DNA of 6,771 nt from Porticoccaceae bacterium (lineage in GTDB: Bacteria > Pseudomonadota > Gammaproteobacteria > Pseudomonadales > Porticoccaceae): contig JAHRWI010000239.1 of the NCBI GenBank assembly GCA_019090225.1, positions 1 to 6,771 on the forward strand, written 5' to 3'. Every line of letters begins with the position of its first letter. Within the stretch, counting starts at the first letter, position 1. Of this stretch, positions 1-6,676 are shown one piece after another. The notes beneath the pieces were generated by a model. It did not search any database, was not told where the DNA came from, and saw only the letters and a list, made by a program, of their open reading frames with translations. Both the position numbers and the translations under genes were made by a program.

Positions 1-500
1 TCGAGCCAGAACTTAAGACCATTAATATCGAGCAAAGCTATTGCCAGGTAGCCGCCATGGTCGAAAAAATACCCGCCAAAGATGACTGGCCAGCAGGCAC
101 CAAACTCAACACGGTTGATGGTAAATTCCGCATGCAGGGACAAACTCTACTGCTTGATGGCCTGAGCAGTGGCGTTGGTAATCTCACATTAAAGGCTAAC
201 GGCGAGGTCGATCTCGAAGCCGGTGCGTTTAACATCCTCGCAGTCACTCGCCTCAATGGTGAGCGCACCAGCGAAAACGGCTGCCTGATAGAAAGCACCA
301 AACTCCGAGACAAAGATATTCCCCTGCGCTGTAAAGACAGCTTTGAAAATGCTGGAGCAAAAAGCTGTCGGCCCGACGGCGATTTTGTAAAACAATTTGC
401 CAAAGATAAAATACTCGAAAAAATCGGTGAGAAAGCCGGGCTTAGCGAAGCAGACAGTAAAGCCGTCGACAGCCTGCTAAAAGGCCTATTCGGTCGCTAG
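1..500 (+). CDS. AsmA family protein, C-terminal part (5' end outside window)
   Basis: The open frame enters from the left edge (first full codon at 3) and ends at TAG 498-500, giving 165 visible residues. AsmA-family proteins are large inner-membrane-anchored periplasmic proteins linked to envelope lipid homeostasis and transport; that role comes from the family, not from this fragment. The fragment shows the usual AsmA C-terminal features: a Tyr-Cys near visible residues 13-14, a repetitive beta-strand-like stretch (TLLLDGLSSGVGNLTLKANG), and a Cys-rich end with Cys at about 94, 110 and 122 in the context IPLRCKDSF...SCRPD. It closes with a short Lys-rich helix ending GLFGR. The internal ATG at 57 is not the start, because the frame and family similarity continue upstream of it. 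mutY follows in the same direction after 74 nt (ATG start) or 38 nt (TTG start), and I see no terminator between them, so they may be co-transcribed. Confidence 0.85.
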   Translation, partial: EPELKTINIEQSYCQVAAMVEKIPAKDDWPAGTKLNTVDGKFRMQGQTLLLDGLSSGVGNLTLKANGEVDLEAGAFNILAVTRLNGERTSENGCLIESTKLRDKDIPLRCKDSFENAGAKSCRPDGDFVKQFAKDKILEKIGEKAGLSEADSKAVDSLLKGLFGR

Positions 501-574
501 ACGCACAAGCCATAATATAAAAACCTGAAGTCTCGAATTTGAAGTCCAAAGTGAAACCAGAGGCCTCAGAATTA

Positions 575-1657
575 ATGCCCTCGACCTTTGCAAGCCAATT
601 ACTGGATTGGTTCGACCAGCACGGCCGTCACGACCTGCCCTGGCAGCAGGACATCAACCCCTACCGGGTTTGGTTGTCGGAGATCATGCTGCAACAGACT
701 CAGGTGAAAACGGTTATACCCTACTTCGAGCGGTTCATCGCAGCCTTCCCCAGCGTAGCCGAACTGGCTGCCGCACCGATTGATAAGGTTCTCCATCTAT
801 GGACCGGCCTTGGCTACTACGCCCGCGCCCGCAACCTGCATAAAACCGCGCAGCTTGTCGTCGACGATTACGCCGGACAATTCCCTAATGCCACAGACAA
901 CTTAGAAACACTACCCGGCATTGGCCGCTCCACCGCAGGCGCCATTTGCGCTATTGCTTTTCAGCAGCGAGCGGCGATTCTAGACGGTAACGTCAAACGC
1001 GTATTGGCTCGCTATTACACCATCGAAGGTTGGCCCGGCAAAAACGCTGTGCAAAAGCAACTCTGGGCACTTGCAGAAACAAACACCCCCGATGATCGCT
1101 GTGCAGAGTACACCCAGGCGATTATGGATCTCGGCGCAACATTGTGCACACGCAGCAAACCAAACTGTCAGGCCTGCCCTTTGCAAGCCGACTGCCAGGC
1201 CCATGCAAGCGCCACGATGGAGATTTACCCCACTAAAAAACCTAAAAAAACCCTTCCGATACGCAGTACCCACTTTTTAATCATCAGCGATTCAGAAAAC
1301 CGCATTCTGTTGCAACAGCGCCCCCCGGTAGGCCTCTGGGGAGGTCTATGGTGCTTCCCTCAATGTGAACACGAATCAGCGATACACGAGACCTGCGAGC
1401 AAATAGGCATCGACTTCAAAGCTCCTAACTCAGCCGCGGAGCACGACTACCGGTTCGACAAAGCAAAGCGCCACACCTTTAGCCACTTCCATCTCGACTA
1501 CACACCCGTATTTATCTCACTGTCACAACTCAAGGCTGAGTTAACAACACAGATAGCAGAACACAGTGTCACCTGGGTAAGGCCCCAAGATCCAGGGCAA
1601 TTAGGCCTTCCTAGGCCCGTAGAACAAGTCCTTAACAATATCCCAATCAGCGAGTAA
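575..1657 (+). CDS. mutY: A/G-specific adenine DNA glycosylase MutY
   Basis: MutY removes adenine mispaired with 8-oxoguanine or guanine in base-excision repair. The 360-residue product matches the family length and aligns almost without gaps to my memory of E. coli MutY. The HhH-GPD glycosylase domain (about 1-210) has catalytic Glu36 in WLSEIMLQQTQ (E. coli Glu37), the helix-hairpin-helix LPGIGRSTAGAI (113-124) and catalytic Asp137 in ILDGNVKRVLAR (E. coli Asp138). The [4Fe-4S] ligands are Cys191-x6-Cys198-x2-Cys201-x5-Cys207, the E. coli spacing. The C-terminal NUDIX-like 8-oxoG recognition domain (about 228-352) has PPVGLWGGLWCFPQ and RHTFSHFHLD. I chose ATG 575 because its MPSTFASQLLDW start aligns with the E. 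coli N-terminus, with AGAGG at 559-563 upstream. In-frame TTG 539 (12 residues longer, weak GAAG before it) and GTG 551 are alternatives. All key residues are present. Confidence 0.97.
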   Translation: MPSTFASQLLDWFDQHGRHDLPWQQDINPYRVWLSEIMLQQTQVKTVIPYFERFIAAFPSVAELAAAPIDKVLHLWTGLGYYARARNLHKTAQLVVDDYAGQFPNATDNLETLPGIGRSTAGAICAIAFQQRAAILDGNVKRVLARYYTIEGWPGKNAVQKQLWALAETNTPDDRCAEYTQAIMDLGATLCTRSKPNCQACPLQADCQAHASATMEIYPTKKPKKTLPIRSTHFLIISDSENRILLQQRPPVGLWGGLWCFPQCEHESAIHETCEQIGIDFKAPNSAAEHDYRFDKAKRHTFSHFHLDYTPVFISLSQLKAELTTQIAEHSVTWVRPQDPGQLGLPRPVEQVLNNIPISE

Positions 1658-1786
1658 TACAGACAAATCATCTCAAGCAAACTCAAACATCTATTTAGCG
1701 ATCGATTTACTGTAGCCTCCGCCAAAATAGCAGCACAAAGTCACTTGTTTCAGCACCCACAAGTTCTTATGCTGTGCACCGCCAAC

Positions 1787-1791
1787 GAGGA
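1787..1791 (+). promoter_or_regulatory. Ribosome-binding site of yggX
   Basis: GAGGA lies 6 nt before ATG 1798. It supports that start over the in-frame GTG at 1774, which would add eight residues not seen in YggX proteins. Confidence 0.75.
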
Positions 1792-1797
1792 TTGAAT

Positions 1798-2070
1798 ATG
1801 AGTCGAACCGTGTTTTGCAGTAAATATCAGGAAGAGCTAGACGGCCTCGATGCGCCACCCTTTCCCGGCCCCAAAGGCGAGGAAATTTTCAACAATATAT
1901 CGGCCAAAGCCTGGCAGGCATGGATGGACCATCAAACCCGACTCATCAATGAAAAACAGCTCAATATGATGGATATGACCGCCCGAACCTACCTGGCAGA
2001 ACAACGCAGCAAATTCCTTTCTGGCGAGGAATACGACGAAGCCGAAGGTTACATCCCAGAAGCAGAGTAG
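1798..2070 (+). CDS. yggX: Probable Fe(2+)-trafficking protein YggX
   Basis: YggX is a small cytosolic protein that helps protect Fe-S clusters and handle iron under oxidative stress in enteric bacteria; this role is taken from the family. The product is 90 residues, the usual length. It begins MSRTVFCSKYQEE with the conserved Cys7, has the FPGPKGEEIFNNIS segment, the WQAWMDHQTRLINEKQLNMM core (about residues 38-58) that closely matches E. coli YggX, and the acidic C-terminal EGYIPE. The gene follows mutY by 140 nt in the same direction, the same neighbour order as in E. coli and pseudomonads. A shared transcript is plausible, although the gap is large enough for its own promoter; I could not pick one out. 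The partnership is sensible because MutY itself contains a [4Fe-4S] cluster. Confidence 0.96.
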   Translation: MSRTVFCSKYQEELDGLDAPPFPGPKGEEIFNNISAKAWQAWMDHQTRLINEKQLNMMDMTARTYLAEQRSKFLSGEEYDEAEGYIPEAE

Positions 2071-2117
2071 GCCTCAATAGAATCAAGGCCAAATCCAAAC
2101 AAAACCGCCCCTTTGGC

Positions 2118-2146
2118 TTGACGGCTTAGCACCTAAACGGTTTAAT
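2118..2146 (+). promoter_or_regulatory. Sigma70-type promoter of tRNA-Phe
   Basis: The -35 TTGACG (2118-2123; consensus TTGACA) and the -10 TTTAAT (2141-2146; consensus TATAAT) are separated by exactly 17 nt. The bases after the -10 are ACGCGCC, a GC-rich discriminator typical of stable-RNA promoters under growth-rate and stringent control (control inferred). Transcription would begin near 2153, leaving a 5' leader of about 8 nt before the tRNA at 2161. Confidence 0.75.
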
Positions 2147-2160
2147 ACGCGCCTTCCAAA

Positions 2161-2236
2161 GCCCGGGTAGCTCAGTCGGTAGAGCAGAGGATTGAAAATC
2201 CTCGTGTCGGTGGTTCGATTCCGCCCCCGGGCACCA
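2161..2236 (+). tRNA. tRNA-Phe (anticodon GAA)
   Basis: This 76-nt cloverleaf includes an encoded CCA (2234-2236). The acceptor stem GCCCGGG (2161-2167) pairs fully with CCCGGGC (2226-2232). The D arm contains AGCTCAGTCGGTAGAGC. The anticodon stem GAGGA/TCCTC encloses loop TTGAAAA, with the anticodon GAA at 2194-2196. The T arm GGTGG-TTCGATT-CCGCC has one T-G pair. It decodes UUC and UUU. The gene lies directly downstream of yggX and appears to have its own promoter. tRNA 3' ends are common integration sites, but no second copy of this 3' end occurs elsewhere in the window. Confidence 0.98.
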
Positions 2237-2754
2237 TGTTTTGTTGGTCTTTCTGGCCTTTCTCGTTCAAGCGGTTTTTCTCTGTCCGATCTAGCTCCGG
2301 TTCATCGTTTTTTTGGCTATCTGTTGGCCTTGTCGGAATTACTAGCAGTAGGACTGAACATCGGCTTCCTTTGCCTCGGCACCTGGGTTTCATTTGCAAA
2401 GGGTTCTAGCAGATAGTGGTGCAGAGCAGTTGCTACTGTTTTATCAATCGTCAGGGTATCTAAGGGCCATCCGTCTCTAATTTACATGCAGTCTTTCCCC
2501 TATTTATTTTTGAGAGCCCATAAAACAGCCGCATGCGGTTAAGCGCGAGGGTTAGGCTTTTGGTGGTCACTCGGGATTGGAGAGGGAGCTGGAGTTGTGG
2601 ATGGGCTTCTAAGTATTAAGATATGGACATGGGTCACAAAGCACAACCCTTGCCGGAATATTATTCATAACTACTCTAATAACTGAGCCAAATGCGGGGA
2701 AGGCTTGGACATGCGAGGGTGTGGCGTTTATCCTCCCTCCGCCTTTCAGAATAA
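2237..2754. other. Gene-free stretch between tRNA-Phe and the DUF599 gene
   Basis: I see no credible gene in these roughly 520 bases. Frames open here overlap the tRNA or lack family-like composition and a ribosome-binding site. Visible elements are T tracts (T7 at 2308-2314) with only weak stems before them, so the tRNA terminator cannot be placed with confidence, and a perfect 10-bp palindrome CCGCATGCGG at 2529-2538. The stretch may be decayed DNA, but no recognisable gene fragment remains to the eye. Confidence 0.6.
2705..2733 (+). promoter_or_regulatory. Possible weak promoter of the DUF599 gene
   Basis: TTGGAC (2705-2710) is one base off the -35 consensus. With a 16-17-nt spacer the -10 would be TTTATC or TTATCC around 2727-2733, which is a poor match. 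It lies about 40 nt before the coding start and is offered only as the best candidate visible. Confidence 0.22.
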
Positions 2755-2769
2755 GTGTTCGTAACATTG

Positions 2770-3477
2770 ATGATTGATTCAGAAGTTATAAAAGGGTTTA
2801 GTGGGATTGATGCCCTCGCATTATTCTGGTTTGCATTGTGCTGGTTAGGTTACAGCATCTATGCACGCAAAACATCAAGGCGACGCCCTTGCCTCTCCAG
2901 CATTATGGCCACGCACAGAAAAGCCTGGATAGATAGCTTGTTAAAACGAAACAACCGGGTCGGCGATGCAGCACTGCTTGGGAATTTGGAACGCAACGTT
3001 TCTTTCTTCGCCTCCTCTACTTTGCTGGTAATCGCTGGACTATTGGCGGCATTGGGCTCGGGAGATGATATTGTTGCGGTGACCGACAATCTGCCTTTCG
3101 CCATGGCCGTAACTGAACATGGCTGGGAGACAAAACTGCTGCTCCTATCTACTGTCTTTGTTTATGCCTTCTTCAAGTTTTCATGGTCACTACGTCAATA
3201 CGGTTTTGCCTCCGTGCTAATCGGTCGAGCTCCGATCTATGACGAGATTGATAAGGATGCGGCCCAACAATTTTCTGTTCATGCTGCACAGGTGATTTCT
3301 CGAGCTGCCCAGGCGTTTAATTTGGGCCTGCGCGCCTACTATTTTAGTCTCGCTTATCTGCTCTGGTTTCTTAACCCCTGGATATTCATGCTCGCCTCGG
3401 CCACGGTTGTCGGTGTGTTGTATCGGCGAGAATTTCGATCCAGGGTCTTAAATGCCCTGGAGCAGGTGATTAAATAA
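2770..3477 (+). CDS. DUF599 family inner-membrane protein of unknown function
   Basis: The 235-residue product resembles the DUF599 membrane family; no biochemical function is established as far as I know. From ATG 2770 there is a hydrophobic segment at about 14-32, then a basic stretch (RKTSRRR) and the cytosolic-looking HRKAWIDSLLKRNNRVGDAALLG motif region (49-71). FFASSTLLVIAGLLAALGS (79-97) follows, then a third segment at about 122-139 leading into SWSLRQYGF. A soluble loop rich in Ala and Gln comes next (about 155-185), and a long hydrophobic region at 188-218 that could hold one or two crossings. The motif order (HRKAW, FFASSTLL, KFSWSLRQ) is what prompts the family call. GTG 2755 would add five residues; neither start has a clear Shine-Dalgarno sequence. 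The gene stands alone, with about 500 non-coding bases on either side, converging on sppA. Confidence 0.82.
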   Translation: MIDSEVIKGFSGIDALALFWFALCWLGYSIYARKTSRRRPCLSSIMATHRKAWIDSLLKRNNRVGDAALLGNLERNVSFFASSTLLVIAGLLAALGSGDDIVAVTDNLPFAMAVTEHGWETKLLLLSTVFVYAFFKFSWSLRQYGFASVLIGRAPIYDEIDKDAAQQFSVHAAQVISRAAQAFNLGLRAYYFSLAYLLWFLNPWIFMLASATVVGVLYRREFRSRVLNALEQVIK

Positions 3478-3529
3478 AGTCGTCAAAAGCGCCCCAAACA
3501 AACACGTCGCTTTTGATGCCTTATTTAAT
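3469..3529 (+). terminator. Long imperfect hairpin over the DUF599 stop codon, possible bidirectional terminator
   Basis: An inner 11-bp stem pairs 3481-3491 (CGTCAAAAGCG) with 3508-3518 (CGCTTTTGATG, one G-T pair) around a 16-nt loop. After a small internal loop (AGT against CC), an outer 9-bp stem pairs 3469-3477 (ATTAAATAA) with 3521-3529 (TTATTTAAT). The outer arms give A-rich DNA before and T-rich DNA after the inner stem, as in terminators that work in both directions. The stem is AT-rich and lacks a clean U run, so function is inferred. The TAA stop is within the left arm. Confidence 0.5.
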
Positions 3530-4044
3530 GTGTTCGACCTCTTTCGCTGCCAGAGTAAACCATTAAAAACCTGCTCACCGGAAAGCCGCTTACCTAACTT
3601 GGCATTCGGATAAATATTGTTTATTGACTATTAAAAACTTAACCGGTCAGATCAAATAACATTTCCAGCAAGCCTCCTGATAACAAGATCGCTTGACCGA
3701 CCTGGATCCCGTACCAACCCGCCTGGCAAGGCAGTAAAACACAGGCGCTGCGACTTTTAACATTAACCAAACCAAAGATTTCTACGAGCTCTCTGGGTCA
3801 GCTATTTGGATTACATTTAATGAAAGGACAATGTATTGCTGCCACGCATCAAGCATCTCAAGGCGCTAAAGGCGCTAAAGGGCGGAATTAGAATACCTAA
3901 AGTTTGGGTTTCTGGAGTTGAAAAGATAAGGCTGGCAAGTCCTTAACCATTGGAAATACCGTATCGAGTTAGGTGCGAGTAACTGTCAGGTCAGCTCTGA
4001 GTGAGCTGCGCAGTATTCTCTGCTAACACCGAGCGACTTTGTCG
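3530..4044. other. Gene-free stretch between convergent DUF599 and sppA genes
   Basis: I see no supported gene in about 515 bases. The visible items are small: a two-copy tandem repeat GGCGCTAAA (3862-3870 and 3871-3879), a weak promoter-like TTGACT at 3624-3629 without a good -10, and short inverted repeats CAGCTC/GAGCTG (3992-3997, 4003-4008) and TAAGG/CCTTA (3927-3931, 3941-3945). The last precedes TCTTTTC on the minus strand and could be a weak sppA terminator, but its stem is only 5 bp. Confidence 0.55.
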
Positions 4045-5943
4045 TCAAAACTGGCGACACTCGATGCATTCAAGATATAGTCCGCCGGGATCGCTGACAG
4101 GGGTTTTGAAACCGAGTTTATCGGCAAACAACTGGAGCTGTTGTTTGACAACAGACTCAACTGAGAGCCTGTTGCTAGAACCGAAATAAGCCTTTAGATT
4201 TAGTTGCGCCACACGCTGACCAAGTTGCTTGAGCACCTGCTCTCGAAAATCAAGATCTCTCTCAACAGGTTTAATGTCGTAGTGCTCCAGGCCGGCCAGT
4301 TGAGCAGCTGACTTAATAGCATCGTCGAGATCACCGAGTTGATCCACCAGACCCAATTTTTCAGCCTGTGCGCCGGTCCATACTCTGCCCTGAGCAATAC
4401 GGTGAACTTCTTCACTCGGCAGGTTACGCCCAGTGGCGACAAGGTTCAAAAACTGCTGATATATGTTTTCAACATTCAGTTGGATGATTCGACCCGCTGG
4501 TTCAGACATAGGCCGGTCGAGACGATATATATCAGCTAAAGGTGAGGTGCCGACTCCGTCGCTATGAATACCCAGAGACTCAAAGGTGCGCTCGAAAGTG
4601 GGAATCAAACCAAACACTCCGATGGAGCCGGTGATCGTTGTCGCGGATGCCCAGACCTGATCAACATTGGCCGCTATCCAGTAGCCACCGGAGGCAGCTA
4701 CTGAGCCCATGGACACGACCACCGGGGTACCTGATTCACGGGTGATATCTATTTCCTGGCGAATCACATCAGATGCGAAGGCACTGCCCCCAGGGCTATC
4801 AACGCGAATCACCAAAGCCTTAATTTGCTTATCCTCACGGGCCTCCTGTAGCAGCCCGCTGAGTGTCAGGCTGCCGATGCTGCCCTCGAGTTGCTCGCCA
4901 TCGTAGATGGTACCTTTGGCGATAATCAGGCCAACCTTGGCTTCATTTTGCTGGGTCTGGGGTTTTAGTCGTTTATGAAACAGGTATTCCTGAAAACCGA
5001 TATTAAGGTAATCATGTTTATCGTCAGGGTCTTTGCCCGCCAGGGTTTGCAGGTGCTTGAGCAGGGCGGGACGCGTGCTGATATGGTCGATGAGTGTCGA
5101 GTCCAAAGCCAGCCTGGCAATATTACCTCCGGATTTTTCGAGATTGCTATCCATCTCGCTGATATACGTATCTATCGCCCCTGGGCTCAAAGCCCGATTA
5201 GTTTCTACCTGTGAAGTGTAAGCTTGCCACAGCTCATTAATCCATGACCGCGTTTGTTGTTTTGAATATTCGGACATGTCATTGCGAATAAAGGGTTCTA
5301 CAGCATCTTTGTAATCACCCACCTTAAAGACATGGAAGTTAATACCGAGCTTGTCGGCACCTTCTTTAAAGTAGGTTCGGTAAGCCCCATAGCCTGTAAC
5401 CAGAACCATACCCATAGGGTTTAAGTGGATTTCGTCGGCAAAACTGGCCAGATAGTATTGTTCCTGAGAAAAATTACTAGCAGCGGCAATCACTGGCTTA
5501 CCGCTGGCTTTAAAGCGGGTCAGCGCAGCTCCCAATATATTGAGTTTGGTGAGTCCGCCACCGGCGAGAAAATCAAGCTCCAGTACCAGACCGGTGATGC
5601 GAGCATCCTTAGCGGCATCATCAATGGCTTCTACCAGGTCAGCGAGCAGGGTTTCACTGGCATGGGCAGCGCTTTGCTCCATGATTTGGACAAGTGGGTC
5701 GGCGTAGGTAAGCTGCTCAACGAGCATGCCGGAGGGGCTAATTTTCAGGAAAGCTTTAGCGGGCAGTGGGCGGATGTTACTGCTAAACATACTGCCGATG
5801 ATGAGCACGAAAAATACCAAAAACAACATATTAATGGCTGAGCGAACAAATTTACCTATCCCGCCCAGCAGCGAGAAAAAGCGACGGATAAGCCCGGATT
5901 TTTTGCCGGATTTACGATTGGACTGGGCACTATCATCAGACAT
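4045..5943 (-). CDS. sppA: Signal peptide peptidase SppA, 67K type
   Basis: SppA is an inner-membrane serine protease that degrades signal peptides left after secretion, with its catalytic part in the periplasm. At 632 residues it has the tandem-domain 67K architecture (E. coli about 618). A basic N-terminus (1-35) precedes one membrane anchor (about 37-54, INMLFLVFFVLIIGSMF). The N-terminal S49 repeat holds the general base Lys212 in YKDAVEPFIRNDMS, equivalent to E. coli Lys209. The C-terminal repeat has VIRVDSPGGSAFASD (378-392) and the nucleophile Ser418 in SVAASGGYWIA, equivalent to E. coli Ser409; TGSIGVFG (438-445) and GRVWTGAQAEKLGLVDQLG (519-537) follow. A CxxC pair (CIEC) lies near the C-terminus. 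The start is ATG (complement 5941-5943), with only a weak AGAG upstream. The DUF2069 gene lies 113 nt upstream in the same direction, so a common transcript is possible. Both catalytic residues are present. Confidence 0.97.
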   Translation of the reverse strand: MSDDSAQSNRKSGKKSGLIRRFFSLLGGIGKFVRSAINMLFLVFFVLIIGSMFSSNIRPLPAKAFLKISPSGMLVEQLTYADPLVQIMEQSAAHASETLLADLVEAIDDAAKDARITGLVLELDFLAGGGLTKLNILGAALTRFKASGKPVIAAASNFSQEQYYLASFADEIHLNPMGMVLVTGYGAYRTYFKEGADKLGINFHVFKVGDYKDAVEPFIRNDMSEYSKQQTRSWINELWQAYTSQVETNRALSPGAIDTYISEMDSNLEKSGGNIARLALDSTLIDHISTRPALLKHLQTLAGKDPDDKHDYLNIGFQEYLFHKRLKPQTQQNEAKVGLIIAKGTIYDGEQLEGSIGSLTLSGLLQEAREDKQIKALVIRVDSPGGSAFASDVIRQEIDITRESGTPVVVSMGSVAASGGYWIAANVDQVWASATTITGSIGVFGLIPTFERTFESLGIHSDGVGTSPLADIYRLDRPMSEPAGRIIQLNVENIYQQFLNLVATGRNLPSEEVHRIAQGRVWTGAQAEKLGLVDQLGDLDDAIKSAAQLAGLEHYDIKPVERDLDFREQVLKQLGQRVAQLNLKAYFGSSNRLSVESVVKQQLQLFADKLGFKTPVSDPGGLYLECIECRQF

Positions 5944-6019
5944 GACTATTTAATCTCTGTTGTGGGGCTATTGTAGGACGGTTGTTAGATACTTGTTACA
6001 TTCGGGTCTTTACATATTT

Positions 6020-6038
6020 CAGTGTCGACCAGTGTGAC
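6020..6038. repeat. Short imperfect direct repeat upstream of sppA
   Basis: CAGTGTCGAC (6020-6029) is followed immediately by CAGTGTGAC (6030-6038), differing by one inserted base. It lies in the 113-bp gap upstream of sppA and could be a protein-binding site, although nothing else supports that. Confidence 0.35.
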
Positions 6039-6056
6039 TATTTTAAGCTGGCAAAT

Positions 6057-6470
6057 CTAATTATCAGTGTCCATATTCGAATCCTCGAGACTTGATCGCT
6101 CTTTAGCCCGTAGCCAGCGGCTGTACATCATTGCCGCAATAAACAGTAAAATCACGGCCACCAGGCCCAACACGGTGAACAAGGTTTTATCCGGCTCGTA
6201 GAGGTTGGTAACAATGACGGTAAAATAGAGTAAAGACACAAAACATAGCATCACCAGACTGCGATGATCTTCACGAAACAGCCCGGGAAGGAAAATTAAT
6301 AAGGGAATAATGGCTATCAGTAGTAACACGGGATTAGTCTCTGCCAGTAAACCATCACAGATCAAACTGACTATGAGACTTAAATAAGCCACCCAGGAGA
6401 CAGCTTTTGCCCACCGAAGGTTTCGATTAGCATCGCTAAACAGGGCAGCAGGTAAAAGGGAAAATTGCAA
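6057..6470 (-). CDS. DUF2069 family small membrane protein
   Basis: The 137-residue product has four likely transmembrane segments, at about 24-42, 46-63 (NPVLLLIAIIPLLIFLPGLF), 71-89 (LCFVSLLYF core) and 96-116, followed by a charged tail MYSRWLRAKERSSLED. The LPLL/LPGLF, SLLYF and LYxRxxRA-like pattern and the length suggest DUF2069, a family of unknown function; in pseudomonads members lie near wrbA (from memory). The start is TTG (complement 6468-6470), because AGGAG stands 5 nt before it and the resulting length fits the family. A longer reading from a TTG at 6605 would add 45 residues of unconvincing, partly polar sequence before the family region. sppA follows 113 nt downstream on the same strand. 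No promoter is obvious upstream, where a hairpin and tandem repeats occur. Confidence 0.8.
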   Translation of the reverse strand: MQFSLLPAALFSDANRNLRWAKAVSWVAYLSLIVSLICDGLLAETNPVLLLIAIIPLLIFLPGLFREDHRSLVMLCFVSLLYFTVIVTNLYEPDKTLFTVLGLVAVILLFIAAMMYSRWLRAKERSSLEDSNMDTDN

Positions 6471-6475
6471 AGTCG

Positions 6476-6480
6476 CTCCT
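6476..6480 (-). promoter_or_regulatory. Ribosome-binding site deciding the DUF2069 start
   Basis: On the minus strand AGGAG is followed by the 5-nt spacer CGACT and then TTG (6470-6468). It is the best Shine-Dalgarno sequence in this part of the window and argues for the shorter 137-residue protein. Confidence 0.7.
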
Positions 6481-6530
6481 AGTTTAAGTGGCCAGATCAA
6501 CAAGCCTGGTAATTCGTTATCAACACATTG

Positions 6531-6554
6531 GTTATCAGCAAATAATGCGATAAC
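6531..6554. promoter_or_regulatory. Hairpin upstream of the DUF2069 gene, possible operator or 5' leader structure
   Basis: GTTATC (6531-6536) pairs with GATAAC (6549-6554), and GCA (6538-6540) with TGC (6546-6548), giving a 9-bp stem with one bulged base and a 5-nt loop AATAA. It lies about 50 nt upstream of the ribosome-binding site on the minus strand. The direct repeat TTCGTTAT occurs on both sides (6513-6520 and 6561-6568). Whether it acts as DNA operator or RNA structure cannot be told from the sequence. Confidence 0.4.
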
Positions 6555-6676
6555 TTTAAGTTCGTTATTATGAGTGTTTCCTGTACAACGTTCTATCGCT
6601 ATCAAGGCTTTGTTTAACCAGGTCGTATCGATGGGTTTGAGCCCTTTGCTAACATTCTTATCAAACTTGGCCCTAA

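Noticed and set aside
1743..1764. Inverted repeat ACTTGT/ACAAGT upstream of yggX as an operator
   Set aside because: It is only 6 bp per arm with a 10-bp spacer and no match to a regulator site I know; chance cannot be excluded.
2088..2117. Inverted repeat GCCAAA/TTTGGC after yggX as a terminator
   Set aside because: The stem is only 6 bp with an 18-nt loop, has no T tract and runs up to the tRNA promoter -35 box.
2172..2399. 75-residue minus-strand frame across the tRNA, ending GGGIEPPTRGFSILCSTD
   Set aside because: This is the familiar false protein made by translating a tRNA gene backwards; the GIEPPTRGFS segment is the complement of the tRNA-Phe anticodon and T-arm region.
2192..2416. 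74-residue plus-strand frame starting within the tRNA
   Set aside because: It starts in the tRNA anticodon arm, has no ribosome-binding site and no recognisable family.
2529..2565. Integron attC-like look: palindrome CCGCATGCGG followed by GTTAGGC
   Set aside because: The matching upstream GCCTAAC-type box and the paired inner boxes at attC distances are absent, and no integron integrase or cassette is seen.
3820..3891. 23-codon frame containing a Gly-Ala-Lys repeat from the GGCGCTAAA tandem
   Set aside because: It is very short with no good ribosome-binding site, and the repeat is only two units; chance is the simplest explanation.
3992..4008. Hairpin CAGCTC-TGAGT-GAGCTG as the sppA terminator
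   Set aside because: The stem is 6 bp and no T run follows on the minus strand.
5425..5841. 138-residue plus-strand frame
   Set aside because: It lies wholly opposite the N-terminal half of sppA, whose frame is clearly real by catalytic motifs; it is a shadow frame.
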